A stretch of 64,000 bases of DNA from Bradyrhizobium jicamae (GCF_018130215.1 NZ_JAFCKQ010000008.1:124001-188000); one strand, 5' to 3'; numbered from the stretch's first letter, positions 53,559 through 63,600 are shown. Made by a program: numbers and translations. Notes: generated from the letters alone by a model not told the origin.

Positions 53559-53615
53559 GGGCGCCTCCCATTGCGCCGCCTTCAGGCGGTCGTTCCTTCT
53601 TCGGCGCACGCGCCG

Positions 53616-54299
53616 TCAGCCGTTCCTTCGTTTCGGACCGGGAGCACGTCTCGTCCCGTTGCCGTGCCTTCGCAAGCCTGCATCGATAAATGCATGAATT
53701 TGCGCCCGATTGGTTGCCAGGGCCGCGGTATCGCCTTCGAGCAGCGACTGGATGATCAGGCCTCGCAACATGCCAACCAGAATATTGGCCATTTTTGCAC
53801 AGTCGACCCCCTCGCGGAGCTCACCGCCGCGGCGCGCCTGCTCGAGATGCTTGCGAAAGCCGTCATGAAAACTGGCGCTGATAGCACGCGTGCGTGGCTG
53901 CAACTCCGGAATCGCGCAGAGCGATTCGACGAACAGCGAATAGAGCGCCGCAGTCGCCACCGGGCTCGCGCAGGCACCGTCCACATGCGCATCGAGCCGC
54001 GCCCGCAGGGCGTCAAGTCCCGCTTTGTCGCCGAGCGCCTTGTTCAAGCGCTCCGCAAACCAGCCTTCCATAAAATCCATCAGCGCATTCAGCAGGGCGA
54101 ACTTGGTGCCGAACCGCTCTGCCGGAAGCCCACGGCTGAAACCCGCGGCGAGACCGATTTCGGCCAGCGTCGCGCCCGCCGCGCCCTTCTGCGCAATGAT
54201 CGACATCGCCGCGCGCAACATGCGCGCATCGGACGCACGTCGCCGCTCGTCCTGCCGCGATGCAGGCTTCGTCTTGAGCTGAGGCGCCAGAGAAATCAT
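53616..54299 (-). CDS. TetR-family transcription repressor (cluster regulator 2)
   Basis: The 227-residue protein has a TetR N-terminal domain (ARMLRAAMSIIAQKGAAGAT, then LAEIGLAAGFSRGLPAERFG) and a helical C-terminal domain similar to those of short-chain acyl-CoA-sensing repressors. ATG 54299 is selected because the longer frame crosses the divergent promoter region. An imperfect palindrome with the TetR-like core GGTCGGTC lies 20 bases upstream, between this gene and the rightward transport operon, so it probably represses both. Confidence 0.87.
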   Translation of the reverse strand: MISLAPQLKTKPASRQDERRRASDARMLRAAMSIIAQKGAAGATLAEIGLAAGFSRGLPAERFGTKFALLNALMDFMEGWFAERLNKALGDKAGLDALRARLDAHVDGACASPVATAALYSLFVESLCAIPELQPRTRAISASFHDGFRKHLEQARRGGELREGVDCAKMANILVGMLRGLIIQSLLEGDTAALATNRAQIHAFIDAGLRRHGNGTRRAPGPKRRNG

Positions 54300-54318
54300 G
54301 GCCGAACTTAATAATGTT

Positions 54319-54338
54319 CTTGCTGGTCGGTCAACAAG
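54319..54338. promoter_or_regulatory. TetR-type operator in divergent promoter
   Basis: CTTGCTGGTCGGTCAACAAG has seven of ten symmetric pairs, with outer CTTG/CAAG arms and a GGTCGGTC centre like many TetR-family operators. It lies 20 bases before the TetR start and 60 bases before the SBP3 start. Confidence 0.6.
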
Positions 54339-54397
54339 TATTATGATCGCTTCAAATCGCGGCCGACAAACGAGCCGCTCGTCCGGGAGAGACACGC

Positions 54398-55639
54398 ATG
54401 CGCTCGACGTCCGCAATTCCTTTGCTTGCCCGAAACGTCATTGATCGACGCGCGCTGCTGCGGTTGGCCGCGCAGATCGGTGTCGCCTCGTTCGGCGCCG
54501 CAGGTCCCGGATTTGCGCAGCAGCAGCAAGCCTTCAAGGTCGGATGGATCAGGCCGACGACCGGCCGCCTCGCCTCGTCGTTTGCCCCACTCTATTTCGG
54601 GGGGCTCATCGCCGTGGACGAAATCAACGCCGCTGGCGGCATTCTGGGTCGCCAGATCGCACGGGTCGAAGAGGATGACGAAGCGTCCCCTGCGAAGGAA
54701 CCCGGCATCGTGCGCAAACTGCGGGGGCAGGATATTGGCTGCTTTGTGGGGCCGACGGGCAGTTCGCAGTCACTGGCGTCAATCGCGGCCACGACCTCGG
54801 CCAAGACTATTCAGTCGACATATGCGGCAGCCGCTGAAGCAGGCGATGGCCGCAAGTATCCCTATCACTATCAGATCATGTTCAACACTGATCAGCAGGC
54901 TGCCGTCTGCGTCGAGTACATGGTCCGGACGCTGGGTCTGAAGAAGATCGGTATCCTCCAGGAGAACACGGCATTTGGCGAGCAGGGAACGGGCGCTACC
55001 AAAGCCCTTCTGCAGAACAAGTTCGGCCTCTCGCCGGTCAGCGAGCAGGTTTATCCGATTGCGGCTCCCGATCTCTCGACCTATGTGGCCAATCTGCAGA
55101 AGGCCGGCGCGGATGGCGTGATTGGCTGGATCGCCAACGTCCCCAACGCCGCGATGATCTTCAACGCTATGAAGACACTGAAATGGTTTCCTCCGGTCAC
55201 CGGTCACAGCGGCCTGATGCTGCCGGCTCTGTTCGATCTCGTGCCTGGCGAAGCGGTGAAGAACGTGTTCGCGACGTACTATCGCAACTTCACCTGGACG
55301 GACACCGAACAACCCGGCGCCCGGCAGATCGAATTCGCCAAGAAGCTTGCCCAGTATCCGGAAGCGAAGGGCTATGAGGTGAACGTTGCGGCGGCGCCGT
55401 ATTATGATTTTCTCTACTGCCTCAAGGCTGCGATCGAAGCCGAAAAGAGCTTCGAGCCCGAAGCCATCAAGCGTGGACTCGACGGGCTCAAGAACCACAA
55501 GGGCCTGTTGGGGGATATTTCCTTCACGCCCGAAAATCACTCAGGCATCGGGGCAAAGGACGTCGTGCTGGTATCGGTTGCGTCCGGACAGGATGAGCGC
55601 GCGATGGGTTGTCTGCGCGCCCGCGCACCCGGTCAGTGA
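54398..55639 (+). CDS. LIV-type ABC substrate-binding protein (SBP3)
   Basis: The 413-residue precursor has a signal with IDRRALLRLAAQIG and cleavage near GFAQ, then FKVGWIRPTTGRLASSFAPL and DEINAAGGILGRQIARVEED, the same phrases as SBP2 and SBP4. GGGAGAG precedes ATG 54398. It is the first gene of the rightward operon and, with the permeases directly behind it, is the most likely dedicated binding protein of this transporter. Confidence 0.89.
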   Translation: MRSTSAIPLLARNVIDRRALLRLAAQIGVASFGAAGPGFAQQQQAFKVGWIRPTTGRLASSFAPLYFGGLIAVDEINAAGGILGRQIARVEEDDEASPAKEPGIVRKLRGQDIGCFVGPTGSSQSLASIAATTSAKTIQSTYAAAAEAGDGRKYPYHYQIMFNTDQQAAVCVEYMVRTLGLKKIGILQENTAFGEQGTGATKALLQNKFGLSPVSEQVYPIAAPDLSTYVANLQKAGADGVIGWIANVPNAAMIFNAMKTLKWFPPVTGHSGLMLPALFDLVPGEAVKNVFATYYRNFTWTDTEQPGARQIEFAKKLAQYPEAKGYEVNVAAAPYYDFLYCLKAAIEAEKSFEPEAIKRGLDGLKNHKGLLGDISFTPENHSGIGAKDVVLVSVASGQDERAMGCLRARAPGQ

Positions 55640-55649
55640 AGGTCGGCCG

Positions 55650-56528
55650 ATGGATTTTGACGTTATCACACATGGAATAGTCGCCGGCAGCCTGTACGCA
55701 CTCGTGGCTGTGAGCTTCAACATTCTCTTCAGGCCGACCAATGTGTTCAACTTCGCACAAGGCGAGTTGGTCATGTTGGGCGCGATGATCTTTGCGAGCC
55801 TCACCTCGCTCGCGGGACTGCCCTGGCTGGTCGCATTCGCAGCAACGCTCGTCGCAGTCGGCATCATCGGGTTAATCGAGGAGCGTATCGCGGTCGCCCC
55901 GATCCTCGCTCGCTCACAGACGGGAACGGGCTGGGTCATCACGACGCTTGCGACGTCGCTGATCATATCCAATCTCGTCGGTCGCTTCTGGGGCCCTGAT
56001 CCGATTCTGGTCAAGCCGCCGGCGCCGCTCAGCATGGATGCGCTCGAAATCGGATCGGCGCGAATCTCGTCCTACGAGATCGCGCTCGTTCTGATCACGT
56101 TGATCCTCGTTGCGGTCGTCGAGAGGGCGTATCGTACCCTCAGGGGAAAGGCGGTCATGGCCGTCGCCGAGGATCGCGAGGCAGCACTGTTGCGCGGAAT
56201 CGACCCCGGCAGTCTCGGCCGCTGGTCCTTCTTTCTCGGTGCTGCCTTTGCAGCCATGACAGGGGTTCTCGCGGCGCCAATCCTTTACGCGTCGACCTCC
56301 CTCGGGCCGGACCTGCTGCTCAAGGGCTTTGCGGCGGCCGCCGTCGGATCGATCGGCAACAATCGCGGAGCGCTCGTTGCGGGTTACGTGATCGGGGTGA
56401 CCGAAGCGATCGGCGCCTCGCTGTTGTCGCCAGGCTATCAGGAAGCGGTGATCTTCGTCGTCGTCCTGGCCATTCTTCTGTTGAAGCCGGAAGGTCTGTT
56501 CGGCAGCCCGAACGCGCGGACGGTGTAA
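55650..56528 (+). CDS. Branched-chain-type ABC permease LivH
   Basis: The 292-residue membrane protein has about eight helices with the LivH phrases GIVAGSLYALVAVSFNILFR and NVFNFAQGELVMLGAM, and the later MAVAEDREAALLRGIDP loop that contacts the ATPase. It starts 10 bases after SBP3 and is followed after two bases by the LivM-LivG fusion gene. It forms the channel for the acid ligand. Confidence 0.9.
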   Translation: MDFDVITHGIVAGSLYALVAVSFNILFRPTNVFNFAQGELVMLGAMIFASLTSLAGLPWLVAFAATLVAVGIIGLIEERIAVAPILARSQTGTGWVITTLATSLIISNLVGRFWGPDPILVKPPAPLSMDALEIGSARISSYEIALVLITLILVAVVERAYRTLRGKAVMAVAEDREAALLRGIDPGSLGRWSFFLGAAFAAMTGVLAAPILYASTSLGPDLLLKGFAAAAVGSIGNNRGALVAGYVIGVTEAIGASLLSPGYQEAVIFVVVLAILLLKPEGLFGSPNARTV

Positions 56529-56530
56529 TC

Positions 56531-58318
56531 ATGTCGCGCGCTGCCATTCCTTTTGCCGTACAGGCTGCAGCACTCGGTGCAGCGCTGGCGTTACCCGCCT
56601 TCGTCGGCGTCAACTCCTACGCGTTGTTCGTCGCAACCCAGCTCGGCATTTACGTCATCGCAGCAATCGGCCTCAATCTGCTGGCCGGTTACGCCGGACA
56701 GGTTTCGCTGGGTCACGCCGCGTTCGTCGCCATCGGCGCGTATTCGGTTGCACTCCTGACCGTCGATCATCATTGGTCGTTCTGGGCCGCAGCTTTGGTC
56801 GCGATGGTGTTGGCCGCCGGGCTGGGCGTGCTGGCGGCCCTCCCCGCCTTCCGGCTCAATACCTGGTACTTCGCTTTTATCACGCTAGCCTTCGCGCTCG
56901 TCTTCGAGAAGATGATCGTCGAATGGCGCTGGCTGACAAAGGGATTTGCCGGCGTGGTCGGCGTGCCGCCGCCCTCGGCATTCGGCTTCGAGTTCGGGCC
57001 CCGGCCACTCTACTACACGGTCGTCATCGTCACCGTGATCGCTTTCGTCCTCGTCCGCAATGTCGTTCATTCGCGTTTCGGGCGCGCTTTCGTCGCCGTG
57101 CGCGATGTCGAGCCGGCGGCGTTGGCGGTCGGCGCCTCTCCGCAACGTACCAAGCTCGTCGCATTCGTGATCTCGGCCGCACTCGCGGGCCTCGCCGGCG
57201 CATTCTTTGCCGTACAAAAGACCGTCGTGACACCCGATGATTTCACGGCGGATTTCTCGATCTTCTTCCTGTTGACCGTCGTGCTGGGTGGTCTCGGCAC
57301 GTTGTGGGGGCCCGTCATCGGCGCCCTGGTCTTCTTCCTCATCCCCGAACTGTTGGCCGACCTGCAGAGCTGGCGCATGCTGATCTATGGCTGCCTGCTG
57401 CTGGGGCTCATGCTGTATGCTCCCCACGGGCTTTACGGCGCGCTTCGGCAGGCATGGCGGCGTTTTACACCCTCCGCCCCGAGGACAATTGATCCCGCAG
57501 CGTCATCCGAGGCCCGAGAACATCCCCCGATCGCGGGATTGGCGCTCGAAATCTCCGGACTACGCAAACAGTTCGGCGGTGTTCAGGCGCTTGATGGTGT
57601 GGACCTCGCAGTCCCCGCCGGAAGCTGTTGCGCGATCGTCGGTCCGAATGGATCCGGCAAGACGACGCTGCTCAATCTTGCCAGCGGCTACTACGTTCCC
57701 GATGCCGGCAGCGTGAAGATCGGCAACGTCGAAGCGCTTGGTTCCGCGGCGCAAAGAATTGCCGCCCGCGGCGTTGGGCGTACCTTTCAGACCCCCCGCC
57801 TGATCGCCGACCTCACAGCGCTCGATAACGTCATGCTCGGCGCGTATATACGCGAACGCTCTGGACTGCTCTCGACTGCGCTGCGGCTGCCTTCTGCACG
57901 CGCCGAAGCACGCAGGCTGCGTCAGGAAGCACTCGGCTTTCTGCAATTCGTCGGCGTCGCGGAGCGTGCCCATGTCGAAGCCGGCGAGACGCCGCACGGC
58001 CAGCAGCGCCTGATAGAAATCGCACGCGCCATGATGGGCGGCGCCCGATTGATCCTGCTCGACGAGCCCGCAGCGGGGCTTTCGATGTCGGAATTGGAGA
58101 GGCTCGAGCAGCTGATCATCCGCATCTGTGGACTCGGTGCGACGATCGTCATCGTTGAACACCATCTCGACCTCGTCGCCAAAGTCGCCGGCCACGTGAC
58201 GGTGCTTGATCGCGGAAAAGTGCTCGCCGCAGGTGATCCGGCTGCAGTCTTCAACGATGAGCGGGTCATGCGGGCATATATGGGCGAACGGGCTCTCAAG
58301 TCAGGAGTTCCCGCATGA
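56531..58318 (+). CDS. LivM-LivG fusion: ABC permease joined to ATPase
   Basis: The 595-residue protein joins a LivM permease (about residues 1-305, with GLNLLAGYAGQVSLGHAAFV and AVRDVEPAALAVGASP) to a LivG ATPase (about 335-595: Walker A GPNGSGKTT, RTFQTPRLIADLTALDN, signature region TPHGQQRLIEIAR, Walker B LILLDEPAAGLS). The signature is TPHGQ rather than LSYGQ. It starts two bases after livH and overlaps livF by four bases. Such fusions ensure one-to-one stoichiometry. Confidence 0.92.
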   Translation: MSRAAIPFAVQAAALGAALALPAFVGVNSYALFVATQLGIYVIAAIGLNLLAGYAGQVSLGHAAFVAIGAYSVALLTVDHHWSFWAAALVAMVLAAGLGVLAALPAFRLNTWYFAFITLAFALVFEKMIVEWRWLTKGFAGVVGVPPPSAFGFEFGPRPLYYTVVIVTVIAFVLVRNVVHSRFGRAFVAVRDVEPAALAVGASPQRTKLVAFVISAALAGLAGAFFAVQKTVVTPDDFTADFSIFFLLTVVLGGLGTLWGPVIGALVFFLIPELLADLQSWRMLIYGCLLLGLMLYAPHGLYGALRQAWRRFTPSAPRTIDPAASSEAREHPPIAGLALEISGLRKQFGGVQALDGVDLAVPAGSCCAIVGPNGSGKTTLLNLASGYYVPDAGSVKIGNVEALGSAAQRIAARGVGRTFQTPRLIADLTALDNVMLGAYIRERSGLLSTALRLPSARAEARRLRQEALGFLQFVGVAERAHVEAGETPHGQQRLIEIARAMMGGARLILLDEPAAGLSMSELERLEQLIIRICGLGATIVIVEHHLDLVAKVAGHVTVLDRGKVLAAGDPAAVFNDERVMRAYMGERALKSGVPA

Positions 58319-59088
58319 AGGTTCCCCCCTCCTTGCCTCTGTTGTCGGCCAATAAGGTCGATGCAGGCTATGGCCACGTCCGCGTCCTGGAAAAGGTCTC
58401 TATCGACGTTCGCCAGGGCCGCATCGTCGTGCTGGTCGGCCGCAACGGTGCCGGCAAGTCGACGCTGCTGCGCGCATTGTCGGGCCTCAATCGTCCGACC
58501 TCCGGAACGATCACGTTCGATCGCCGCGACATCACGGGTGCAAGACCAAACGCCATCGTTGGCGCCGGGCTCCTGCACGTCGCCGAAGGCCGGCGGCTGT
58601 TTCGGCGCCAAAGCGTCACCGACAATATCGAGCTCGGCCGCTACGGCCTGCGCCTGACCGAGCAGGAGCATGATCGGCGCGTCAACCGCATCCATGAGCT
58701 CTTTCCGATCCTGCAGGAGAAGAGGGACCTGCCGGCTGGGAGCCTGTCTGGCGGTCAGCAACAGATGCTCGCCATCGCCCAGGCGATGATGCGTGAGCCG
58801 AAGCTCTTGATGCTGGACGAACCTTCGCTGGGACTTGCCCCGGTCCTGGTCGACCAGGTGCTCGCTGCTATCCTCTCCCTGCGCGCGCAGGGCGTCGCCA
58901 TCCTTCTTGTCGAGCAGATGGTCGAACGCGCGCTTGAAATCGCCGACGACGCCTATGTCATGCAGAACGGCCGCGTAATCGCAGGCGGACTTGCTGCGGA
59001 TATCGCAGCCGGTGACGCGTTGCAGGCCGCCTTCATGGGCGAGCACGGCACGCCCGACCATTCCGGACCACGATGGAGCGTATCATGA
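58315..59088 (+). CDS. ABC transporter ATPase LivF
   Basis: The 257-residue ATPase has Walker A GRNGAGKST, PTSGTITFDRRDITGARPN, signature LSGGQQQM, Walker B LMLDEPSLGLAP and LLVEQM. It is the second ATPase of the transporter, overlapping the LivM-LivG gene by four bases at its start and the next carboxyltransferase gene by four bases at its end. This tight coupling ties uptake to carboxyl transfer. Confidence 0.92.
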   Translation: MKVPPSLPLLSANKVDAGYGHVRVLEKVSIDVRQGRIVVLVGRNGAGKSTLLRALSGLNRPTSGTITFDRRDITGARPNAIVGAGLLHVAEGRRLFRRQSVTDNIELGRYGLRLTEQEHDRRVNRIHELFPILQEKRDLPAGSLSGGQQQMLAIAQAMMREPKLLMLDEPSLGLAPVLVDQVLAAILSLRAQGVAILLVEQMVERALEIADDAYVMQNGRVIAGGLAADIAAGDALQAAFMGEHGTPDHSGPRWSVS

Positions 59089-60665
59089 ACCACCATCCAG
59101 ACGCGGGCCAGAGGCAACTCCTTGAAGCGATCGAGAGCGAACGCGCTCAACTGTTGGATGACGCGCGCCCCGAAGCGATGAAGCGACTTGCCGGACGCGG
59201 CCGCCTGTCGCCCCGCGCCCGGATCGCGCGGCTCGTCGACGCCGGCACATTCGAAGAAATCGGAGCGCTCGCGTCGGAGGAACCGGAAGCGGGCCAGCCG
59301 CACCCGCGGGAGAAGTCGCCGGCTGACGGCGTCGTCACGGGCACGGCGCGGATCGAGGGACGACCCGTTGTCGTCTTCGCGCAGGATTTCAGCGTCTTCG
59401 GCGGCAGCATCGGCAAGCTCGGAAGCGCCAAGACCCAGCGCATGGTGAAGATCGCCATTCGCCGGGGTATCCCCATGGTCATGCTGCTGGACGGCGGCGG
59501 CCATCGAATCCAAGGTGGGCAGAACTCGCGACACTTCGCCCATGCGAATGGCATGTTCCACGACCTTGCGCGGGCATCGGGCTGGATACCGATGGTCGCG
59601 CTGATGCTTGGCGCAGGCTTTGCAGGGCCGACCAACTACGCCGGCCTCGCCGACTTCGTCGTCATGGTGCGCGGCCAGTCCGTGATGGGTCTCGCGGGAC
59701 CGGCCCTGGTGAAGGCCGGCACCGGCGAAGAGACCGACCAGGATGCGCTCGGGGGCGCGGCGGTCCAGGTGGACAAGCAAGGGCTCGCCGATCTCGGCGT
59801 CAGCAACGAGGACGACGCCTTTGCCGCCGCACGGCGCTTTCTGTCCTATTTGCCTGGAAACGCGCGAAAGCCTCTTCCCTTGATCGAAACCGACGATCCT
59901 GCGAACCGGGGTGACGAAGCACTGCTCGATGTCGTGCCCGCATCGACGCGCCGGGCCTACGACATGCGCCCGGTGATTGCCGGCATCGCCGACGTCGGGA
60001 GCGTGTTCGAGATCAAACCGACCTTTGCAGGCAACATCATCACGGCGTTTGCACGGCTTGGCGGACGGCCCGTGGGCTTCATCGCGAACCAGCCATTGCG
60101 TACCGGCGGAATTCTCGACGCCAATGCCTGCGAGAAGGGTGCTCATTTCATCGCCATGTGTGATGCCTTCGGCCTGCCACTGGTCTCGTTGATCGACGTT
60201 CCGGGCTTCTACATTGGCTCGTCGGCAGAACGCACGACGCTCGGACGACGAAGCGCCAAGCTCATCTTTGAATGGGGCCATGCCAGTGTGCCACGGGTCT
60301 CAGTGGTGGTGCGCAAGGGCTTCGGCCTCGGCTATTTCGCGATGAACGGCGGCCGCGCTTTCGATTCCGACGCTTCGTTTGCCTGGCCGTCGGCGCAGAT
60401 CTGCGCGATGTCGATCGAAGGGGCGATCGATGTGGCGTTCCGCAAGGACTATATGTCGGCCCCCGATCCGCAGGCCCGCCGCCAACAGATGATCGAGGAG
60501 ACGCGGGCGCAGACCGCCTCGATCCATGCGGCCGAAGGCTTCGGCGTGGACGACGTGATCGATCCGCGGACCACGCGTCGCCGCATCATCGAGATATTCG
60601 AGCAGGCACCGCCACGGCGCGAGCCGGATCACCCGCCGAAGTTTCGATCGATCCCGCCGATCTGA
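59085..60665 (+). CDS. Acyl-CoA carboxyltransferase, AccD/PccB family (CT2)
   Basis: The 526-residue protein is a second PccB-type carboxyltransferase, different from CT1: RLSPRARIARLVDAGTFEEI at the start, then VFGGSIGKLGSAKTQRMVKI, MLLDGGGHRIQGGQ, QDALGGAAVQV (the normal GGA phrase), and the C-terminal FIANQPLRTGGILD, LIDVPGFYIG and VRKGFGLGYFAM. ATG 59085 overlaps the livF stop by four bases. CT1 and CT2 could form one heteromeric enzyme or act on successive substrates. The DVPGF phrase is canonical here but DTPGL in CT1. Confidence 0.89.
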   Translation: MNHHPDAGQRQLLEAIESERAQLLDDARPEAMKRLAGRGRLSPRARIARLVDAGTFEEIGALASEEPEAGQPHPREKSPADGVVTGTARIEGRPVVVFAQDFSVFGGSIGKLGSAKTQRMVKIAIRRGIPMVMLLDGGGHRIQGGQNSRHFAHANGMFHDLARASGWIPMVALMLGAGFAGPTNYAGLADFVVMVRGQSVMGLAGPALVKAGTGEETDQDALGGAAVQVDKQGLADLGVSNEDDAFAAARRFLSYLPGNARKPLPLIETDDPANRGDEALLDVVPASTRRAYDMRPVIAGIADVGSVFEIKPTFAGNIITAFARLGGRPVGFIANQPLRTGGILDANACEKGAHFIAMCDAFGLPLVSLIDVPGFYIGSSAERTTLGRRSAKLIFEWGHASVPRVSVVVRKGFGLGYFAMNGGRAFDSDASFAWPSAQICAMSIEGAIDVAFRKDYMSAPDPQARRQQMIEETRAQTASIHAAEGFGVDDVIDPRTTRRRIIEIFEQAPPRREPDHPPKFRSIPPI

Positions 60666-60732
60666 TGCCGGTTCGGTTCGCAACCCGCGCCATTGGAACG
60701 GAAAGAAACAAGAAAACATTAAGAGGAGGCCC

Positions 60733-61935
60733 ATGACGATCCGACACAAAGCTCTCGATCGCCGTCTGTTTCTTGGGGGCGTGGCAGCCCTGGGCGCAAG
60801 CGCCCTCGCGCGGCCGGCCTTCGCTGCGGACGATGCCTTCAATATCGGTTGGGTGCGGCCGACGACCGGCCGGCTCGCCTCCTCCTACGCGCCCCTCTAC
60901 ATCGGCGGCCTCGTCGCGATCGACGAGATCAACGCTGCCGGCGGCGTGATGGGCCGGAAGATCGCCCGGCAGGAAGAGGATGACGAGGCCTCTCCTGCGC
61001 GTGAACCCGCCGTCATCAAGAAGCTTCAGGAAGGCGGCGTCCGCTACATCTGCGGCCCGACCGGCTCGAGCCAGTCGCTGGCTGCCCTCGCGGTCACGAC
61101 GGCATCCAAGACCATCACCACCATGTACGCCATCGCCTCCGAGGCTGGAGACGGCACGCGCTATCCCTGGCACTATCAATGCACCTTCAATTCCGACCTG
61201 CAGGCGGAGATGGCCTCGCGCTATCTCGTCGAGACGCTGAAGTTGAAGAAGATCGGCATTCTTCAGGAAAACACCGCCTATGGCGAGCAGGTCGTGGCGG
61301 CGTGCCAAACCATATTGAAGAAGCTTGGCGTAACGCCGGTCGGCGTCGAGGTGTTCCCGATCACGGCGCCGGACCTGAACGGTTACGTTGGTAATCTTCG
61401 CAAGGCCGGCGCTGATGGTGTGCTGTTCTGGACCGGCTCGACGCCGATCACGGCCAAGGGCTTCAACTCCATGCATGGCCAGAAATACTATCCGGCGATC
61501 GCCGGCCACAGTTCGCTCTTCGCGGATTCGCTGCTCGATCTCGTGCCTGAGGAGGCGTTGAAGAATGCGGCCGGGACCTATTACAAGACGCTGACCTGGA
61601 GCGACAAGGAAGAGATCGGCGTAAGGCAAATGGAGTTCGCCAGAAAGGCGAACGTCTTTCCTGAAACGAAGGAAACCGGCGTCAACGTCGCCGCTTCGCC
61701 CTTCTACGACTTCCTGTACATGGTCCGCGCGGCGATCGAGTCGGAGAAGTCCTTCGAGCCCGAGAAGGTCAAGCGCGCGATGGATGCGACCAAGGGCTAC
61801 AAAGGCCTTCTCGGTAGTTTGAACTTCACGCCAACCAATCACGCCGCGATCTCGATCGAGGACATGACGATGGCAACGCTGTTGTCGGGCCGCGATCCCA
61901 AGGCGATGGCCGTGTTCCGCAAGCGCGCGATCTGA
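60733..61935 (+). CDS. LIV-type ABC substrate-binding protein (SBP4)
   Basis: The 400-residue precursor has a twin-arginine-like signal (LDRRLFLGGVAALG) ending AFAADD, then FNIGWVRPTTGRLASSYAPL and IDEINAAGGVMGRKI, with EEDDEASPAREPAVIKKLQ. It is a paralogue of SBP2 and SBP3. AGGAGG precedes ATG 60733. It lies inside the operon, between CT2 and a ligase gene, and not next to permease genes. Confidence 0.89.
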   Translation: MTIRHKALDRRLFLGGVAALGASALARPAFAADDAFNIGWVRPTTGRLASSYAPLYIGGLVAIDEINAAGGVMGRKIARQEEDDEASPAREPAVIKKLQEGGVRYICGPTGSSQSLAALAVTTASKTITTMYAIASEAGDGTRYPWHYQCTFNSDLQAEMASRYLVETLKLKKIGILQENTAYGEQVVAACQTILKKLGVTPVGVEVFPITAPDLNGYVGNLRKAGADGVLFWTGSTPITAKGFNSMHGQKYYPAIAGHSSLFADSLLDLVPEEALKNAAGTYYKTLTWSDKEEIGVRQMEFARKANVFPETKETGVNVAASPFYDFLYMVRAAIESEKSFEPEKVKRAMDATKGYKGLLGSLNFTPTNHAAISIEDMTMATLLSGRDPKAMAVFRKRAI

Positions 61936-61947
61936 GGAACACCAGGC

Positions 61948-63600
61948 ATGCAAACCACAAGCGCCATCTCGAACGACCAGCGCGTTCTGTCGCCCGACGT
62001 CTGTGTCCTGCGCCATGTTCTCGACCGCAACGCGGCGGCGACGCCGGACAAGGTATTTGTCCGCTTCGATGACGGCCACGAATGGACCTATGCGCAGACA
62101 CTGGCGACTGTCCAGCGCGCCGCAGCCGCCTTGCAGCGCATGGGGGTCGCCCAGGGCGATCACGTCCTCACCTGGCTGCCCAACAGCCCTGACGCCCTGC
62201 GGATCTGGTTTGCGATCAATTACATTGGCGCCGTTTATGTCCCCATGAATGTTGCCTGGCGTGGCCAGGTCCTCGAAAATGCGGTCCGGATTTCGGGCGC
62301 GCGGCTGCTGATATCGCACGTTGATCTCGTTGACCGCCTGCACGATATCGACGGGTGCGGACTGACCGAATTGCTTCTCATCGGACCTGAGGCTTCCAGC
62401 AGGCGCCTGTCTGGGTTCCGCCACCATGACGTCGCCGAACTTGCGGCAGTCGGCCAGCCGGGACCGTTAGAGCGGCCGGTCATGCCCTGGGACAATCAGA
62501 TGATCATCTATACGTCGGGCACAACAGGCCCGTCCAAGGGGGTTCTCTGCACCTACATGCATTGCGGCTCCTGCGCGCTCGCCTTCGCGCCGCTCACGGC
62601 CGATGATCGCAATCTCGTCAACCTGCCGCTGTTCCACATGAGCGGCACGGGCGCCGTCTACCGCATGCTAGTAAAGGGCGGATCGATCGCGCTCGTCGAA
62701 GCCTTCGACACGCGCTCGTTCTGGGACACGGTGCGGCGAACGCAATCGACTTATCTGACCCTGCTCGGCGCCATGGTGCCGTTTCTGCTGAAGGAGCCGC
62801 CGGGGCCCGGCGACCGGGACCATACGCTGCGCGTCGTCAACATCGTGCCGCTGGCCGACGGTTTCCGGGAATTCGGCGATCGTTTCGACGTTGAGGTCTA
62901 CACCGTCTTCAACATGACCGAGACGTCCTGGCCGATCATTTCTGAGCGCGACCCCGAGACCCTTGGAACCTGTGGCCGGCCGCGTCCCGGTGTGTTCGCC
63001 CGCGTCGTCGACGAAAACGATATCGACGTTGAACCCGGCAAGACCGGCGAGCTCGTGCTGCGCACCGATGCCCCGTGGGCCATGAGCCACGGCTATTACG
63101 GCAACCCGGAGGCCACGGCGCGCGCCTGGCGCAACGGCTGGTTCCACACCGGAGATGCCTTTCGTCAGAACGAGCGCGGCGAGTTTTTCTTCGTCGATCG
63201 CATGAAGGACGCGATCCGCCGACGTGGAGAAAACATCTCCTCGTTCGAGGTCGAGGCCGCCATCAACGGACACCCGGACATACGCGAGGTCGCAGTCGTC
63301 GGCGTCCCCAGCGAATTCGGTGAGGACGAGGTACTGGCCGTGGTCGCACCCGTCGAGGGACGATCCGTCGAGGCAGCTTGTCTGCTGGATTGGCTGCGGC
63401 CGCGGCTCGCACACTTCATGATCCCGCGCTACATCCGGATCATGCCGGAATTGCCGAAAACACCGACGCAAAAGATCCAGAAACACCTATTGCGGGCCGA
63501 CGGCGTCTCCACCGACACATGGGACCGTGAAGCTGCGGGACTCAGGATTCGCCGAGAAAAGCTCGCTAGCCTCGGTAGCGCTGGAGATATCAGTCAATGA
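61948..63600 (+). CDS. Acyl-CoA ligase, CaiC-like AMP-binding enzyme
   Basis: The 550-residue enzyme has [53 protein letters not shown] and [13 protein letters not shown] with the catalytic lysine. It is the paralogue of the ligase at 51927: motif blocks match nearly residue for residue while the acid-binding region differs (for example [15 protein letters not shown] against LFHVGGTSGV). TGAGGAACACC precedes the ATG. It overlaps the CoA-transferase gene by four bases. Confidence 0.9.
   Translation: MQTTSAISNDQRVLSPDVCVLRHVLDRNAAATPDKVFVRFDDGHEWTYAQTLATVQRAAAALQRMGVAQGDHVLTWLPNSPDALRIWFAINYIGAVYVPMNVAWRGQVLENAVRISGARLLISHVDLVDRLHDIDGCGLTELLLIGPEASSRRLSGFRHHDVAELAAVGQPGPLERPVMPWDNQMIIYTSGTTGPSKGVLCTYMHCGSCALAFAPLTADDRNLVNLPLFHMSGTGAVYRMLVKGGSIALVEAFDTRSFWDTVRRTQSTYLTLLGAMVPFLLKEPPGPGDRDHTLRVVNIVPLADGFREFGDRFDVEVYTVFNMTETSWPIISERDPETLGTCGRPRPGVFARVVDENDIDVEPGKTGELVLRTDAPWAMSHGYYGNPEATARAWRNGWFHTGDAFRQNERGEFFFVDRMKDAIRRRGENISSFEVEAAINGHPDIREVAVVGVPSEFGEDEVLAVVAPVEGRSVEAACLLDWLRPRLAHFMIPRYIRIMPELPKTPTQKIQKHLLRADGVSTDTWDREAAGLRIRREKLASLGSAGDISQ

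Noticed and set aside
54311..54346. Longer outer palindrome ATAAT/ATTAT around the TetR operator
   Set aside because: The arms are off centre by two bases, so they are not symmetric with the core palindrome.
59147..62427. Large antisense frames over CT2 and SBP4 on the minus strand
   Set aside because: They are shadows of well-supported genes on the plus strand and contain no domain.
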